From assembly GCF_020733635.1 (NCBI RefSeq), contig NZ_JAJFZL010000001.1:6758001-6822000 (forward strand): a stretch of 64,000 bases of DNA, read 5' to 3'. This DNA comes from Nocardia spumae (lineage in GTDB: Bacteria > Actinomycetota > Actinomycetes > Mycobacteriales > Mycobacteriaceae). Every line of letters begins with the position of its first letter. The first letter of the stretch is position 1. Shown one piece after another: positions 38,424 to 47,147 of the stretch. The notes under the pieces were generated by a model, which worked only from the letters and a program-made list of their open reading frames with translations, had not been told where the DNA came from and ran no database searches. A program made the position numbers and the translations under genes.

Positions 38424-41400
38424 GTCCTGCTCCCCCTATCCAGGTCGATCCGCGACAACACCCAATCCTGGTACAGCCGGACCACGATCCAATACGCCCC
38501 GGACTCCTCCCTGAGCACGTCGCGCAGAACCAGGTCGTCCAGCAGGGGCCGCAACTCGGCACTGCCCCGATAGAATTCGACGATGCGGTCGTAGGTGGCG
38601 CGGTCGTCCTTGGCGGCCAGCGCGACCGCCTCGAGGACCTTGCGGTAGGTCGTCGAATCAGGCTGGTCCGGATCGGTGTAGCCGGCAGTCTCCAGGTTGT
38701 CGAAGTCGCTGACCCGAAGCGAGCGCAGGAACCGCCTGCGCACGAGTTCGACATCGGCCTCAGTGACGAGCGGCGCCTGCTGCTCGTTCATGTACTCGAC
38801 CAGGCTGTAACAGAACTTCTGGATGTAGAACGCGCTGCCGCCGGTCAGCTTGATGATCCGGTCGATGGCCACACCTCGATACCGGCTCTGGCCGTTGTCC
38901 CGGATGGGCCGGTCGATGAGCAGGGCCGCGCTGCTCGCGTCGAGGTAGGTCACCCGCTCGGAGGCGAAGACGCCGAAGACGTTGGCGTTCTCCGCGATCA
39001 GGCGCTCGATGGCGTCCTGGCCGACAATCACCAGGTGGAACATCCTGCGCTCGATGATCGCCTTCAACGACTGCATGAACGACGGCGACAGCTGGCCCGT
39101 CCGTATCCACTCGTCGAAGTACTGGAACTCATCGATGAGCACGATCAACGTCGGCCGGGACTCGGCGGGCCACCGGCTCATGTAGTCGCGGACGAGGTCG
39201 ATGAATAGCAACACCGGCTGGTACTCGGCGACGAACTCCGCCTTTGTCCACCCCGCCGACAGGGTCTGCTCCGGCATGCGGTCGCCGAACTGGGACCGCA
39301 CCGCCCGCTCGGCCGCCGTGATGATCGACCAGAGGATCTCGGCGATCAGCCGCCTGCTGTCCTCGTCGCCCTTGGCCGGGCTGAATAGGCCGACGTTCTC
39401 CATGTCGACCACGATGAAGTCGGGCCGGGCCTCCAACATGGAGCGCAGGTGGATTCGGATCGACGACTTCCCTGCGCGCTTCTGCCCGAAGATGGCCACG
39501 CCGCTTCCTGGCGACTGCTCGCCGTCGAACCGTTCCAGGATGCGTCGCAACACCTCGTCTCGGCCGATGAACATCTCCGAGTTCTCCACGGTTTTCCCCA
39601 TCGCGCCCTCGCGGAACGGATTGGGCTTGATGGGGCGGAAATCGTCGCCCGACAGCACCCGGATCGGCAGCTTAACGGAGGTCGTCTGGGTCTCGTCCGT
39701 GTACCGCACGTTGTACTGGAGGGAGACTTCGAGTGAGAACGCCCCCGCCGCCAACGCGTCAGGAGTCGCCTTCAACCGCACCACCTGGACGTGGTGTTGG
39801 CCGCCGCGGACCGCGCTTGGTAGGGGCAGCATGGACTCCTCGGCCTGGAAGAAGCGCGGATCGTCCGTGACGATCAGGGTCGGGGACTCCAGCGGAGCAG
39901 CCTTCTCCTTATTGCCCACGTTGATCTGCACGGTGATCACACCGGACTTATCCACGGTGCTGGTGGCCAGCTCCTGTCCGATCGTCGGGGCTGCTGGGTG
40001 GCGAGCGTTCAGCTGCCGCTTCGACTGTTCGACCGTGCGCTCGATCTTGGTGCAGACCGGCCACACCACCTCGACCGCCAACGTGGTCGGCGCCTTCACG
40101 ATCTCCTGCTTGATCAGACGCATGTGCTCGGCGGTGCGGCGCAGGCTCGCTTCCCGGTCCTCGAAGGAGGTCTCGTAGAGGTAGTCCCGCAGCGGTCGCA
40201 GACCGTCCGCCAGCCTGCGCAGCAGCGCTGGATCGAGCACACCGGCCGAGAGCTTCTCCAGGCGCTCGGCGGTGTTGTCCAGCACGTCCTCGTTGAGCCG
40301 AATGTCCTGGAGAAACTGCAACTGCGCGATGGCCTCCGGGTACTTCTGCGCCTCCCGTTCGCCCAGCCGCCTCCACGCCCGGGTCATCACCTCCTTCGTG
40401 GCGTCGGGCTCAGCGCCCACGCGTTGCGAGAGATAGACCAGGGCGGCATTGCGCAACTCCGGCGTTCCCCAAATCGCGTCGAGCACCTGGTCGCTGGCCA
40501 TGTCGACCTGGGACACTAGTTGGGTGACCAGGTCGAAGACCTGCGCATTGTGATCATCGAACTGCTGGCTGATGATCTTCTCGAGCTGCGGTTCCGCACG
40601 GCCCGACCGTGGCATCAGCGCACGTCGTCCGTCCAGCGAACTGAGGAACCGGGACAGCGCGAGCCGGGCGTCGGGGTGCTCGGTCTGCTCGTCGAGCCGT
40701 TCCGACACGCGCATCGCCTCGATGTAGAGGCCACGCGCAGCCTCGGGCACCTGCTGCTCCAACACGATGTCCGCCACACCGGTCAACCCCGAGCACAGCA
40801 GCTCGAGGAAGTCGTCGCGCCCAGTCTCCCACGCGAGCACAGCAGCCGAGATGTAGCCATCCGCGCTGCCCTCCCGGGCTCGCCCACGTTGCCGCTGCGC
40901 TCCCTCCGCTAACCGGTGCGCGTCGTCGCGGTCCAGCTTCTTGCCTTCGCGCTTACGCTGGTCACGAATCTTCGTAGCGTTGGTGGAGTAGTGCTCCATG
41001 ACGAAGTCGACCAGGGAGGTCATCGCGAACTGGTCGAGCTTGCCCAGGATCTTGCTGGCCCACCGGGGATCGACACCGCTCGACTCACCCGCCCGGATCT
41101 GATTGATCCGACTGCGGATATCGCGGGCCTTGTCATCGTCGTCCGGAGCGATGACATCCTCGGCACGCTCCAAGTCCTCCGCCTTGCCGCTTTGGATGAG
41201 GGCGAGAGCGAGGCCGCGACGGGCGGCCGCGGTCGGGTTGCTTCGGACCACCGTCTCCCAGTCCGCGATGGAGTCCTTGCCTGCGGTGAACTTCACGTAG
41301 GCGACCTGCTGGCGCAGGTGGTTGCGTTTCGCGTCAGCGATGTCGACCCGGTTCAACTGCCTCAGCAGGATCACCAGGGCCTCGTCGTGATTGCCTGCGC

Positions 41401-42844
41401 CGACGTGGAAGTCGATCAGGATGTTGTCGAGCGCGTCGCCCTTTTTGACCAGATGCGGGAACTCCCGGGTGATCACCTCGAGCGCTGCGACCGGGCCGTC
41501 AGTGCGCCGAGTCAGCCAGGCGAGATCCTTCACCGCGCTCTCGGTCCGCACCCTCTGCGCGATCGCTTCCCGGTAGGCGAGCTTGGCCGCGGCGAGGTTC
41601 TTGTCCCGGTTTTCCAAGCGCTTCGCCCATTGGTAGGCGGTCTCACCGCGCCGCGGACCGCTCGCAGCCCTCGGTTCCTGAGCATCCGAGGCGGCTACAC
41701 GGTGCGACGGGCCATCTTCCTGGCGTTTCGCCTTCTGGCTCTCCTGAGCCGGCACGCGGCGGATGCCCATGCGCTTGGCCCCCTTGGGCCGCGACACCGG
41801 GAACGACGGCGGCACGGTGCCCGCAAGCGCGGTCTCCACCAGATCCTGCGCGGCCTTGTTCCTCCGCGGGAGTGCACGCAGTTCATGCAGTATGTTCCGG
41901 CCGAGGCGGTAATAGTCGAGGATGCGGACCAGGAGGGTCCACAACGGGTCCTCGGTGTCGGGATCGACTTGACGGAAATATCGGATCAGTGCGTACGCGG
42001 CCGTGTCCTGATCGTTCGCGTGCGCGGATGCGATCGCCAGCAAGCGAAGGCACTCCGGGTCGCTGTCGAGGTCGGCGCCCGTGGAAAGGTAGGGCCGCGC
42101 CCCTTCGTAGTCCTGGCTCAGGATGCCGAGCACACCGCAGAGGTAGTACATGTCCGTGCTATGCGGGTCGCGCCGCTGGAGGTCCTTGGCGCGCCGATAC
42201 AGCCGCGGCACCCTACCGAACCGGGGCGACAGCTCATGGATGCGCTCGGCGTTCACCAGCGAGTTGCAGATCGACTCCAGTTCGCCCCGGTGCTGCTCGG
42301 CGCCGATCAGCCGGGCGCGTATCGGCAGCACGGACACCTGTGCCAACAGCTCGAGTGGATCCTCGTCGCCCTCGTCGTAGGCCTCGACCACGATCGGCTC
42401 GAACTCGCGCGACGGCTCGGGTTCCAGCACAGGCGACACCGCAGTGGGTTCGGGCGCTGACCCCTGATCCGGTTCGGGCGCGGGTTCCGATTCCGGTTCC
42501 GGCCCTGGTTCCGATTCCGGCGCCGGCCCTGGTTCCGGTTCCGGTTCCGGTACCGATGCGGGCTTCGGTTCCGGTACCGGCACCGGTGGAATGCTCGCCG
42601 TTGGAGCCGGCATATGCGCCGAGCCCAAAGGCACGGGTGACGGTGCTTGCGGTTCCGGGCCACTCCGACGCACCAGCGCGATCAAGGAGAGCATCAACGT
42701 GACACCCGCACCGTTCTCCTGGACCACGGTCAGCCGGTCAGAGGTCAGATCGGTCAACACGCCCGTGATCAGGTCGCCGAAGGTCAACCTGATCTCGACA
42801 CGATCGCCGATCGAGGCGACCGAGCTGACGAACTGCTGGTCCAT
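38420..42844 (-). CDS. Large multidomain STAND/AAA ATPase, 1,474 residues
   Basis: Domains in order: an Sm/SH3-like beta domain (about 10-60: VEIRLTFGDLITGVLTDL), a Pro/Glu repeat spacer (about 75-140), a long helical-repeat region with TPR character (about 160-950), a beta-rich domain (about 960-1075: VITVQINVGNK, SLEVSLQYNVRYTDE), then NPFREGAMGKTVENSEMFIGR leading to Walker A (IFGQKRAGKSSIRIHL, near 1120), Walker B (LIVLIDEFQYFDEW, near 1240), LTGGSAFYIQKFCYSLVEYM, and a C-terminal winged-helix-like part. The ribosome binding site GGGGAGC precedes the ATG. It is flanked by a membrane protein gene upstream and the smaller ATPase downstream. The plan of sensor repeats plus a STAND ATPase is common in bacterial signalling and defence; this combination I do not recognise. 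Confidence 0.85.
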   Translation of the reverse strand: MDQQFVSSVASIGDRVEIRLTFGDLITGVLTDLTSDRLTVVQENGAGVTLMLSLIALVRRSGPEPQAPSPVPLGSAHMPAPTASIPPVPVPEPKPASVPEPEPEPGPAPESEPGPEPESEPAPEPDQGSAPEPTAVSPVLEPEPSREFEPIVVEAYDEGDEDPLELLAQVSVLPIRARLIGAEQHRGELESICNSLVNAERIHELSPRFGRVPRLYRRAKDLQRRDPHSTDMYYLCGVLGILSQDYEGARPYLSTGADLDSDPECLRLLAIASAHANDQDTAAYALIRYFRQVDPDTEDPLWTLLVRILDYYRLGRNILHELRALPRRNKAAQDLVETALAGTVPPSFPVSRPKGAKRMGIRRVPAQESQKAKRQEDGPSHRVAASDAQEPRAASGPRRGETAYQWAKRLENRDKNLAAAKLAYREAIAQRVRTESAVKDLAWLTRRTDGPVAALEVITREFPHLVKKGDALDNILIDFHVGAGNHDEALVILLRQLNRVDIADAKRNHLRQQVAYVKFTAGKDSIADWETVVRSNPTAAARRGLALALIQSGKAEDLERAEDVIAPDDDDKARDIRSRINQIRAGESSGVDPRWASKILGKLDQFAMTSLVDFVMEHYSTNATKIRDQRKREGKKLDRDDAHRLAEGAQRQRGRAREGSADGYISAAVLAWETGRDDFLELLCSGLTGVADIVLEQQVPEAARGLYIEAMRVSERLDEQTEHPDARLALSRFLSSLDGRRALMPRSGRAEPQLEKIISQQFDDHNAQVFDLVTQLVSQVDMASDQVLDAIWGTPELRNAALVYLSQRVGAEPDATKEVMTRAWRRLGEREAQKYPEAIAQLQFLQDIRLNEDVLDNTAERLEKLSAGVLDPALLRRLADGLRPLRDYLYETSFEDREASLRRTAEHMRLIKQEIVKAPTTLAVEVVWPVCTKIERTVEQSKRQLNARHPAAPTIGQELATSTVDKSGVITVQINVGNKEKAAPLESPTLIVTDDPRFFQAEESMLPLPSAVRGGQHHVQVVRLKATPDALAAGAFSLEVSLQYNVRYTDETQTTSVKLPIRVLSGDDFRPIKPNPFREGAMGKTVENSEMFIGRDEVLRRILERFDGEQSPGSGVAIFGQKRAGKSSIRIHLRSMLEARPDFIVVDMENVGLFSPAKGDEDSRRLIAEILWSIITAAERAVRSQFGDRMPEQTLSAGWTKAEFVAEYQPVLLFIDLVRDYMSRWPAESRPTLIVLIDEFQYFDEWIRTGQLSPSFMQSLKAIIERRMFHLVIVGQDAIERLIAENANVFGVFASERVTYLDASSAALLIDRPIRDNGQSRYRGVAIDRIIKLTGGSAFYIQKFCYSLVEYMNEQQAPLVTEADVELVRRRFLRSLRVSDFDNLETAGYTDPDQPDSTTYRKVLEAVALAAKDDRATYDRIVEFYRGSAELRPLLDDLVLRDVLREESGAYWIVVRLYQDWVLSRIDLDRGSRT
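42463..42590 (-). repeat. Hexanucleotide repeat encoding a Pro/Glu spacer
   Basis: GGTTCC-type six-base units on the plus strand (reading Glu-Pro on the coding strand) run through this stretch with few interruptions, giving EPEPEPGPAPESEPGPEP and similar. Likely prone to length change by slippage. Confidence 0.7.
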
Positions 42845-42862
42845 GTTGCTGCTCCCCGCTGC

Positions 42863-43756
42863 CTACCCCGCGTGGTCCAATTGCCCGACGGACGCCGAAA
42901 TCTCTTGCGCGGCCGTACCGGCCGCGCTCCGCACCGCCCAACGCACTGAGGGCATCGTCCCCACGTCGAACAGTGGGGCCTTCTGCGCACGCACCGCTTC
43001 GAGCAGCACTTCCGTGCCCCGCCGGCCGCTCTCGCTGGCGATCTGCACCAACACCGGCACGATCAGCACCCCCAACCACCACAACGGGTGGTACATGATC
43101 GCAAGCGCACAGGCCAGTGCACCGAGCGGCACCGCCAAGGTAGACCTGAACTCGGCTTCCGCCCTGGCTTGGTCCCAGCTCGTCCACAGGTCCTTCTCGG
43201 CGGTGATCAGCCGTGCGGGCACCAACTCGAGCAGCTCCTGCACGGCTAGCGGGGTGAGCGCCTCGGCACCCGAGCGCACCAGACGCTCTCTCGCGTTCGC
43301 GTCACCATTGCCCTCGGTCAGCCGATTCAGCGCGCCCCGAAACTCGTCGGCGTGGGTTCCCGATGTCGACAGCTCACGCCGCAGCCTGGTAGCGACGACA
43401 TCCGTCAATTGGGCCAGCACCCGCTTCGACAATCCCGCAAACACTGCACGAGACGTCGTCGCGTACGCTTCCCGCGAGCTCCGCGGCCCCACCCTGCGGC
43501 GAACGGCGCGCACTGAGAACTGCCAAACCGACTGCCACACCACTCCGGTCAGGAACGCGACGAATCCCAGAGCTGCCATCGCCACCGGCCTGCCCGCGGC
43601 CGCCGCAAGCTGGTGCGCGTCCCGCGTCAACCCGCTCGCGCCGGGACCGGTTAGTCTGCCGACACCGATACACAGCGCGATCGAGACGACCAGCACAGCG
43701 CCCGCTGCGAGCGGCGTGCGGAACTGCCTCACCCCCGGCAGCAAACTGGACAACAT
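42863..43756 (-). CDS. Membrane protein, first gene of the ATPase operon
   Basis: 297 residues with hydrophobic segments at about 15-34, 57-78 and a long pair at 207-241; the middle (about 85-200) is a soluble helical region with many Arg/Glu (VFAGLSKRVLAQLTDVVATR, ELVPARLITAEKDLW). The ATG at 43756 is 6 bases after GAGGAG; a longer frame start is rejected. Its stop is 18 bases before the start of the large ATPase, so it is in the same operon and may be the membrane anchor, sensor or effector of the system. No family recognised. Confidence 0.78.
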   Translation of the reverse strand: MLSSLLPGVRQFRTPLAAGAVLVVSIALCIGVGRLTGPGASGLTRDAHQLAAAAGRPVAMAALGFVAFLTGVVWQSVWQFSVRAVRRRVGPRSSREAYATTSRAVFAGLSKRVLAQLTDVVATRLRRELSTSGTHADEFRGALNRLTEGNGDANARERLVRSGAEALTPLAVQELLELVPARLITAEKDLWTSWDQARAEAEFRSTLAVPLGALACALAIMYHPLWWLGVLIVPVLVQIASESGRRGTEVLLEAVRAQKAPLFDVGTMPSVRWAVRSAAGTAAQEISASVGQLDHAG

Positions 43757-44117
43757 GGGCGCTCCTCGCGATCGTCGGCCGCACTGACAGATCGGGTTGT
43801 GGGCATTCCACGTTACGCAATCCAGGTCGGCCAAATATCAACTCGCACAATTCAAAAGAGAGCAAAGGATCGTGGGGGCGGCGGCGCAACGTGGCAGCAC
43901 ACGTCGCTACCTCACGAAAGTCCCGGGTCACGGCGCCCCAACGGGCTCAGCGTCACGTGCGGCTCCAGACATCTTGCCCCACAGGGACTTACCCTGATGC
44001 CGAGCAACCGCACCGTCAGCTCGCCGTCCCGCGCCATCTCGCCCCCAGGCATGAACTCGTGTGGACACACGACAGAGGCCTGACCGATCCCGTCAGAGCC
44101 GCTCGCTGTGTCCTGAC
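43757..44117. other. Right end of the island
   Basis: No supported gene in 361 bases. Contains the promoter region of the ATPase operon and the degenerate tRNA-downstream copy at 44055-44096. Confidence 0.45.
44055..44096 (+). repeat. Degenerate third copy of the tRNA-Pro downstream sequence
   Basis: ACTCGTGTGGACACACG, AGAGGCC, TGACC and CGTCAG occur in the same order and spacing, with small gaps, as in the stretch following tRNA-Pro (from 32441) and its copy at 37146. No tRNA sequence precedes it. It marks a possible right edge of the island. Confidence 0.5.
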
Positions 44118-44585
44118 CTACCGCGCGGACCGCCGCCGTTGCGCGCGCTGCCGGGCCGCGTGGTGGGCGTCGCGGAGGAGACCGATCGCTACCTCGCGCG
44201 TTCGGATATCCGGGTCGACGATCGCGATCCAGCCCTGCCGGCGATAGAGCGGATGCGGGAGCACGGTGTCGGCCGCCGTGAAGTCGACCGGCCCCGGATC
44301 CGCTCGCGGATCGGCGCCGACGAGTTCGGTGAAGGCCCGGGCGCCGATGTGGATGTTCAGACGGCTGCGGCCCGGGCGGTCGAGATCGCAGGCGCTGTCG
44401 TCGGGATAGTTCTTCGTGACGATGGTGGCGTAGGGCTGCTCGTTGCGCGGCACGTGACCGTCGGGGGCGTAGTAGAAGAAGTGGTCACCCCAGGCGATCT
44501 CCGGGAACGGGCCGCCCGCTACCGGGGCGAGCTCGAATACGCCGTCGAACGTCCGGATCGTCTCCAGTATCTGGTCCATACTCAT
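44118..44585 (-). CDS. DUF6194-like protein
   Basis: 155 residues, cytoplasmic. Visible blocks are TIRTFDGVFELAPVAGGPFPEIAWGD, GHVPRNEQPYATIVTKNYPDD, RLNIHIGARAFTELVG and HPLYRRQGWIAIVDP, which fit a small family found in actinobacteria annotated as DUF6194. No catalytic motif is evident. It is divergent from the double-MerR gene with about 40 bases between starts, a layout that suggests control by that regulator. An ATG two codons later is an alternative start. Confidence 0.72.
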   Translation of the reverse strand: MSMDQILETIRTFDGVFELAPVAGGPFPEIAWGDHFFYYAPDGHVPRNEQPYATIVTKNYPDDSACDLDRPGRSRLNIHIGARAFTELVGADPRADPGPVDFTAADTVLPHPLYRRQGWIAIVDPDIRTREVAIGLLRDAHHAARQRAQRRRSAR

Positions 44586-44626
44586 GGTTCGAGCATGAAC
44601 TTGAAGTGCTTATGGAGGGTTCGCAC

Positions 44627-45349
44627 ATGAGCGACCGGCTCACCGTCACCGCGGTCGCGGTCGCGACCGGATACTCGGCCCAGCAGATCCGCGATCTGGA
44701 GCGACTGGGGGTCATCGCGACCGCGGTACGGGCGGACAACGGCTACCGGCGGTTCTCCGCGGTTCACATCCGGGAACTGCGGGCGTACCGCGATCTCGCC
44801 CACGCGGTGGGACCGGTCGAGGCCCGGCGCGCGATGGCATCGATCCGCACCCTGCCGACCGATCGGGCCGCCGCCCTCGTCTGCTCCCTGCACACCGGAC
44901 TCAACCGGGAGCGAGCCCAGGCCATAGCCGCCCGGGAGGCACTCGAGGCCATCCACCAGGAAGCGGCGACCGATGCCGACCCGGTCGAAGCCGACACCAT
45001 GACCATCACCGAACTGGCCCGGGCACTCGGGCTGCGGGCGTCGACACTGCGGTTCTGGGAACAGGCCGGCCTGATCGCACCCGATCGCGTCGCCACCCCG
45101 GCGGGATCGGCCCGCCGCTACGCCCTGCCCGCGATCCGGGATGCCCGCATCACGACCGCCCTGCGCGCCGCGGGCTACGGCATCACCGACGTCCGCACCG
45201 CACTCACCGCGATCCGGGACCTGCACGACGTGAGCCATTCACTCGACGCCCTCGCCGACCGCCTGGACGCGATCTCCCGACGTGAACTGGCGCTCCTGCG
45301 CGCCGGAGCGACGCTGTCGGAGATCATCGAGCCGAACGGCGACAGGTGA
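44627..45349 (+). CDS. MerR-family regulator with two HTH domains
   Basis: 240 residues. A first MerR helix-turn-helix spans about 3-60 (VTAVAVATGYSAQQIRDLERLG, NGYRRFSAVHIREL), and a second spans about 125-195 (ITELARALGLRASTLRFWEQAG, ARRYALPAIRDARI), followed by a short helical tail (ISRRELALLRAGATLSEIIE). The usual ligand domain is absent. ATG at 44627 follows GGAGGG by 8 bases; earlier in-frame starts lack one. The short divergent region to the DUF6194-like gene holds ACTTGAAGT, a possible half of an operator. Confidence 0.85.
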   Translation: MSDRLTVTAVAVATGYSAQQIRDLERLGVIATAVRADNGYRRFSAVHIRELRAYRDLAHAVGPVEARRAMASIRTLPTDRAAALVCSLHTGLNRERAQAIAAREALEAIHQEAATDADPVEADTMTITELARALGLRASTLRFWEQAGLIAPDRVATPAGSARRYALPAIRDARITTALRAAGYGITDVRTALTAIRDLHDVSHSLDALADRLDAISRRELALLRAGATLSEIIEPNGDR

Positions 45350-45509
45350 GACCGTTCACGACGGCCCGCTGGTCCGATTCCGTTGCGGTGGAACGGAAGC
45401 ACGGGCGCCGGGGCTCGATCCGGTTCCGGCGCTTCTGGATATCGGCATCGGCGGCGTGGTCGTCCCCATTCCCGGGACCACCGGAAGTCTCTGTGCTACA
45501 ACTTTGTTC

Positions 45510-45782
45510 GTGGCGGCACTCATCGGCTTGGTGGTGATCCTGGGGATCATCATTCTCATCGCGGGAGCGATTCTGTTGGTCGTCAGTCTGATCAAGGGGT
45601 CCGGGCGGGGGCAGGGTGAATCGGCCGGTCCCGCACCGGTTGCGCCGCAGACCTACGACGTGCCGCTGTGGAGCCCGCCGCAGACCCACGATGTGCCGCT
45701 CTGGACTCCACCGCAGCAGTATTCGGCGCAGCAGCAACCGAGCCAGCGCCCGCATTGGTCGCAGCGCCCGCCCACACGATAG
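45510..45782 (+). CDS. Small membrane protein with Pro/Gln-rich repeat tail
   Basis: 90 residues: one membrane segment (AALIGLVVILGIIILIAGAILLVVSLI) and a tail with two copies of D-V-P-L-W-(S/T)-P-P-Q (YDVPLWSPPQTHDVPLWTPPQ runs as a tandem motif). The GTG at 45510 lies seven bases after TACAAC, compatible with a leaderless start; the longer open frame begins within the MerR gene and has no support. Function unknown. Confidence 0.55.
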   Translation: MAALIGLVVILGIIILIAGAILLVVSLIKGSGRGQGESAGPAPVAPQTYDVPLWSPPQTHDVPLWTPPQQYSAQQQPSQRPHWSQRPPTR

Positions 45783-45806
45783 GCAGGACACGGGCGCCCG
45801 GCACGA

Positions 45807-47084
45807 TCATTGCAGCCCGGCGAGCATGTCCCGCTGGTGTCGATGGCCGACGGTTTCGTAGCCGACGACGGTGATGAAGGGGGAGACCATCACGACCAGG
45901 AGGCAGACGGCGATCGGTACGCCGACCGCGGCCAGGATCACCGCGAGGGCGAGGACGATGCCGGTGAGGGTGATCAGCAGGAGGTGGAACGGGTCGGCGG
46001 ACGACAGCAGCAGCGTGTGCAGCAGATAGACCATCAGCAGGTAGACGCCGACCGGCAGGGCCAGCGCCGCGACGACGGCGACCGGGCCGATCCGTGAGTG
46101 ATGTTCGAGTTGCAGGCCCGCGACGTGCAGACCGGCACCGGCCCCGGCGATCCCCATGTAGAGCGGGATGTGGCCGTAACCGAACAGATAACCGCGATCG
46201 CGGCGGTGCACCAGGATCTCGCCGAACGGGGTGGTGAAGTACACCCACCACATACCGAAGGTCAGGCCGACTCCGGCGACGACGACGGCGATGGCGTCGG
46301 CGCTCCAATTCCCACCGTCGGCGCCGCCGAGCAGCCCGCCCGACGAGGCGACCGTGCCGACCACACCCTCCCCGAGCGCGATGATGGCGAACAGGCTGTA
46401 GCGCTCGGCGACGTGATGCGGATGCCACGGGGTGCCGCTCGCGCGGCCCTGCGTCAGCACCGGCACGAGCAGTTCGAGCACCCCGAGCAGCACGCACCCC
46501 ACACCGGCCACCAGCAGTGGCATATGCACGAATCCGATGACGACCCAGCCGATCTGGGCGATGATCGTCCACCGGATACTCGCGTAACCGACATGCCGGA
46601 ACGAGGGCGATTCCCGCCCGGCGCGCCACCACTGCGACACCATCGCGACGCGCATCACGATGTAGCCGATGACCATCACCCGCACGTCCAGGTGATCGCC
46701 GACATCGACCGAGTGGAACATCGCGGGCAGGCCGAGCGCGAAGACCACGACGCCGATCATCACCACCATGGTCAGCCCGCGGTACAGCCAGTCGTCGGTA
46801 TCGAAGGCGGAGGCGAACCAGCTGAAGTTGATCCACGCGTTGACGATCGCGAACATCGCCAGCACGAAGGCGATGGTGGCCTTGCCCGCGTGGCCGGCCG
46901 CCACCATCTCCGCGAAATACGTCGCGGAGGTGCCGACCGCGACGACGAAGGTCAGATCGAACAGCAACTCCAGGGGTGAGGACACGCGCCCGGGCTCATC
47001 GGGATCGCGGCCGCTCATCGGAACCAGGCGGTGCGCCAGCCCGCGCGCGCCGCCGGTGGGTACGGGCTTGGTCATGTGCAGCAT
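45807..47084 (-). CDS. Low-temperature-requirement protein A family membrane protein
   Basis: 425 residues, about eleven membrane segments. Family marks are SPLELLFDLTFVVAVGTSAT near the N-terminus and HHVAERYSLFAIIALGEGVVG in the middle. LtrA-like proteins are widespread in actinobacteria; transport or stress roles are proposed but not settled. The ATG at 47084 and one three codons later are both possible starts. It is downstream of, and codirectional with, the solute-binding lipoprotein gene, 63 bases apart. Confidence 0.88.
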   Translation of the reverse strand: MLHMTKPVPTGGARGLAHRLVPMSGRDPDEPGRVSSPLELLFDLTFVVAVGTSATYFAEMVAAGHAGKATIAFVLAMFAIVNAWINFSWFASAFDTDDWLYRGLTMVVMIGVVVFALGLPAMFHSVDVGDHLDVRVMVIGYIVMRVAMVSQWWRAGRESPSFRHVGYASIRWTIIAQIGWVVIGFVHMPLLVAGVGCVLLGVLELLVPVLTQGRASGTPWHPHHVAERYSLFAIIALGEGVVGTVASSGGLLGGADGGNWSADAIAVVVAGVGLTFGMWWVYFTTPFGEILVHRRDRGYLFGYGHIPLYMGIAGAGAGLHVAGLQLEHHSRIGPVAVVAALALPVGVYLLMVYLLHTLLLSSADPFHLLLITLTGIVLALAVILAAVGVPIAVCLLVVMVSPFITVVGYETVGHRHQRDMLAGLQ

Positions 47085-47147
47085 GATGCCGCACCGGCGG
47101 GCCGGGTCGCCGGTGCCGACCCGCCGAAGCCGCGGCGTGCGCGGGCC

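Noticed and set aside
40916..42460. 514-codon plus-strand frame opposite the large ATPase gene
   Set aside because: No family features or ribosome binding site; the minus strand frame is longer and has Walker motifs and operon overlaps.
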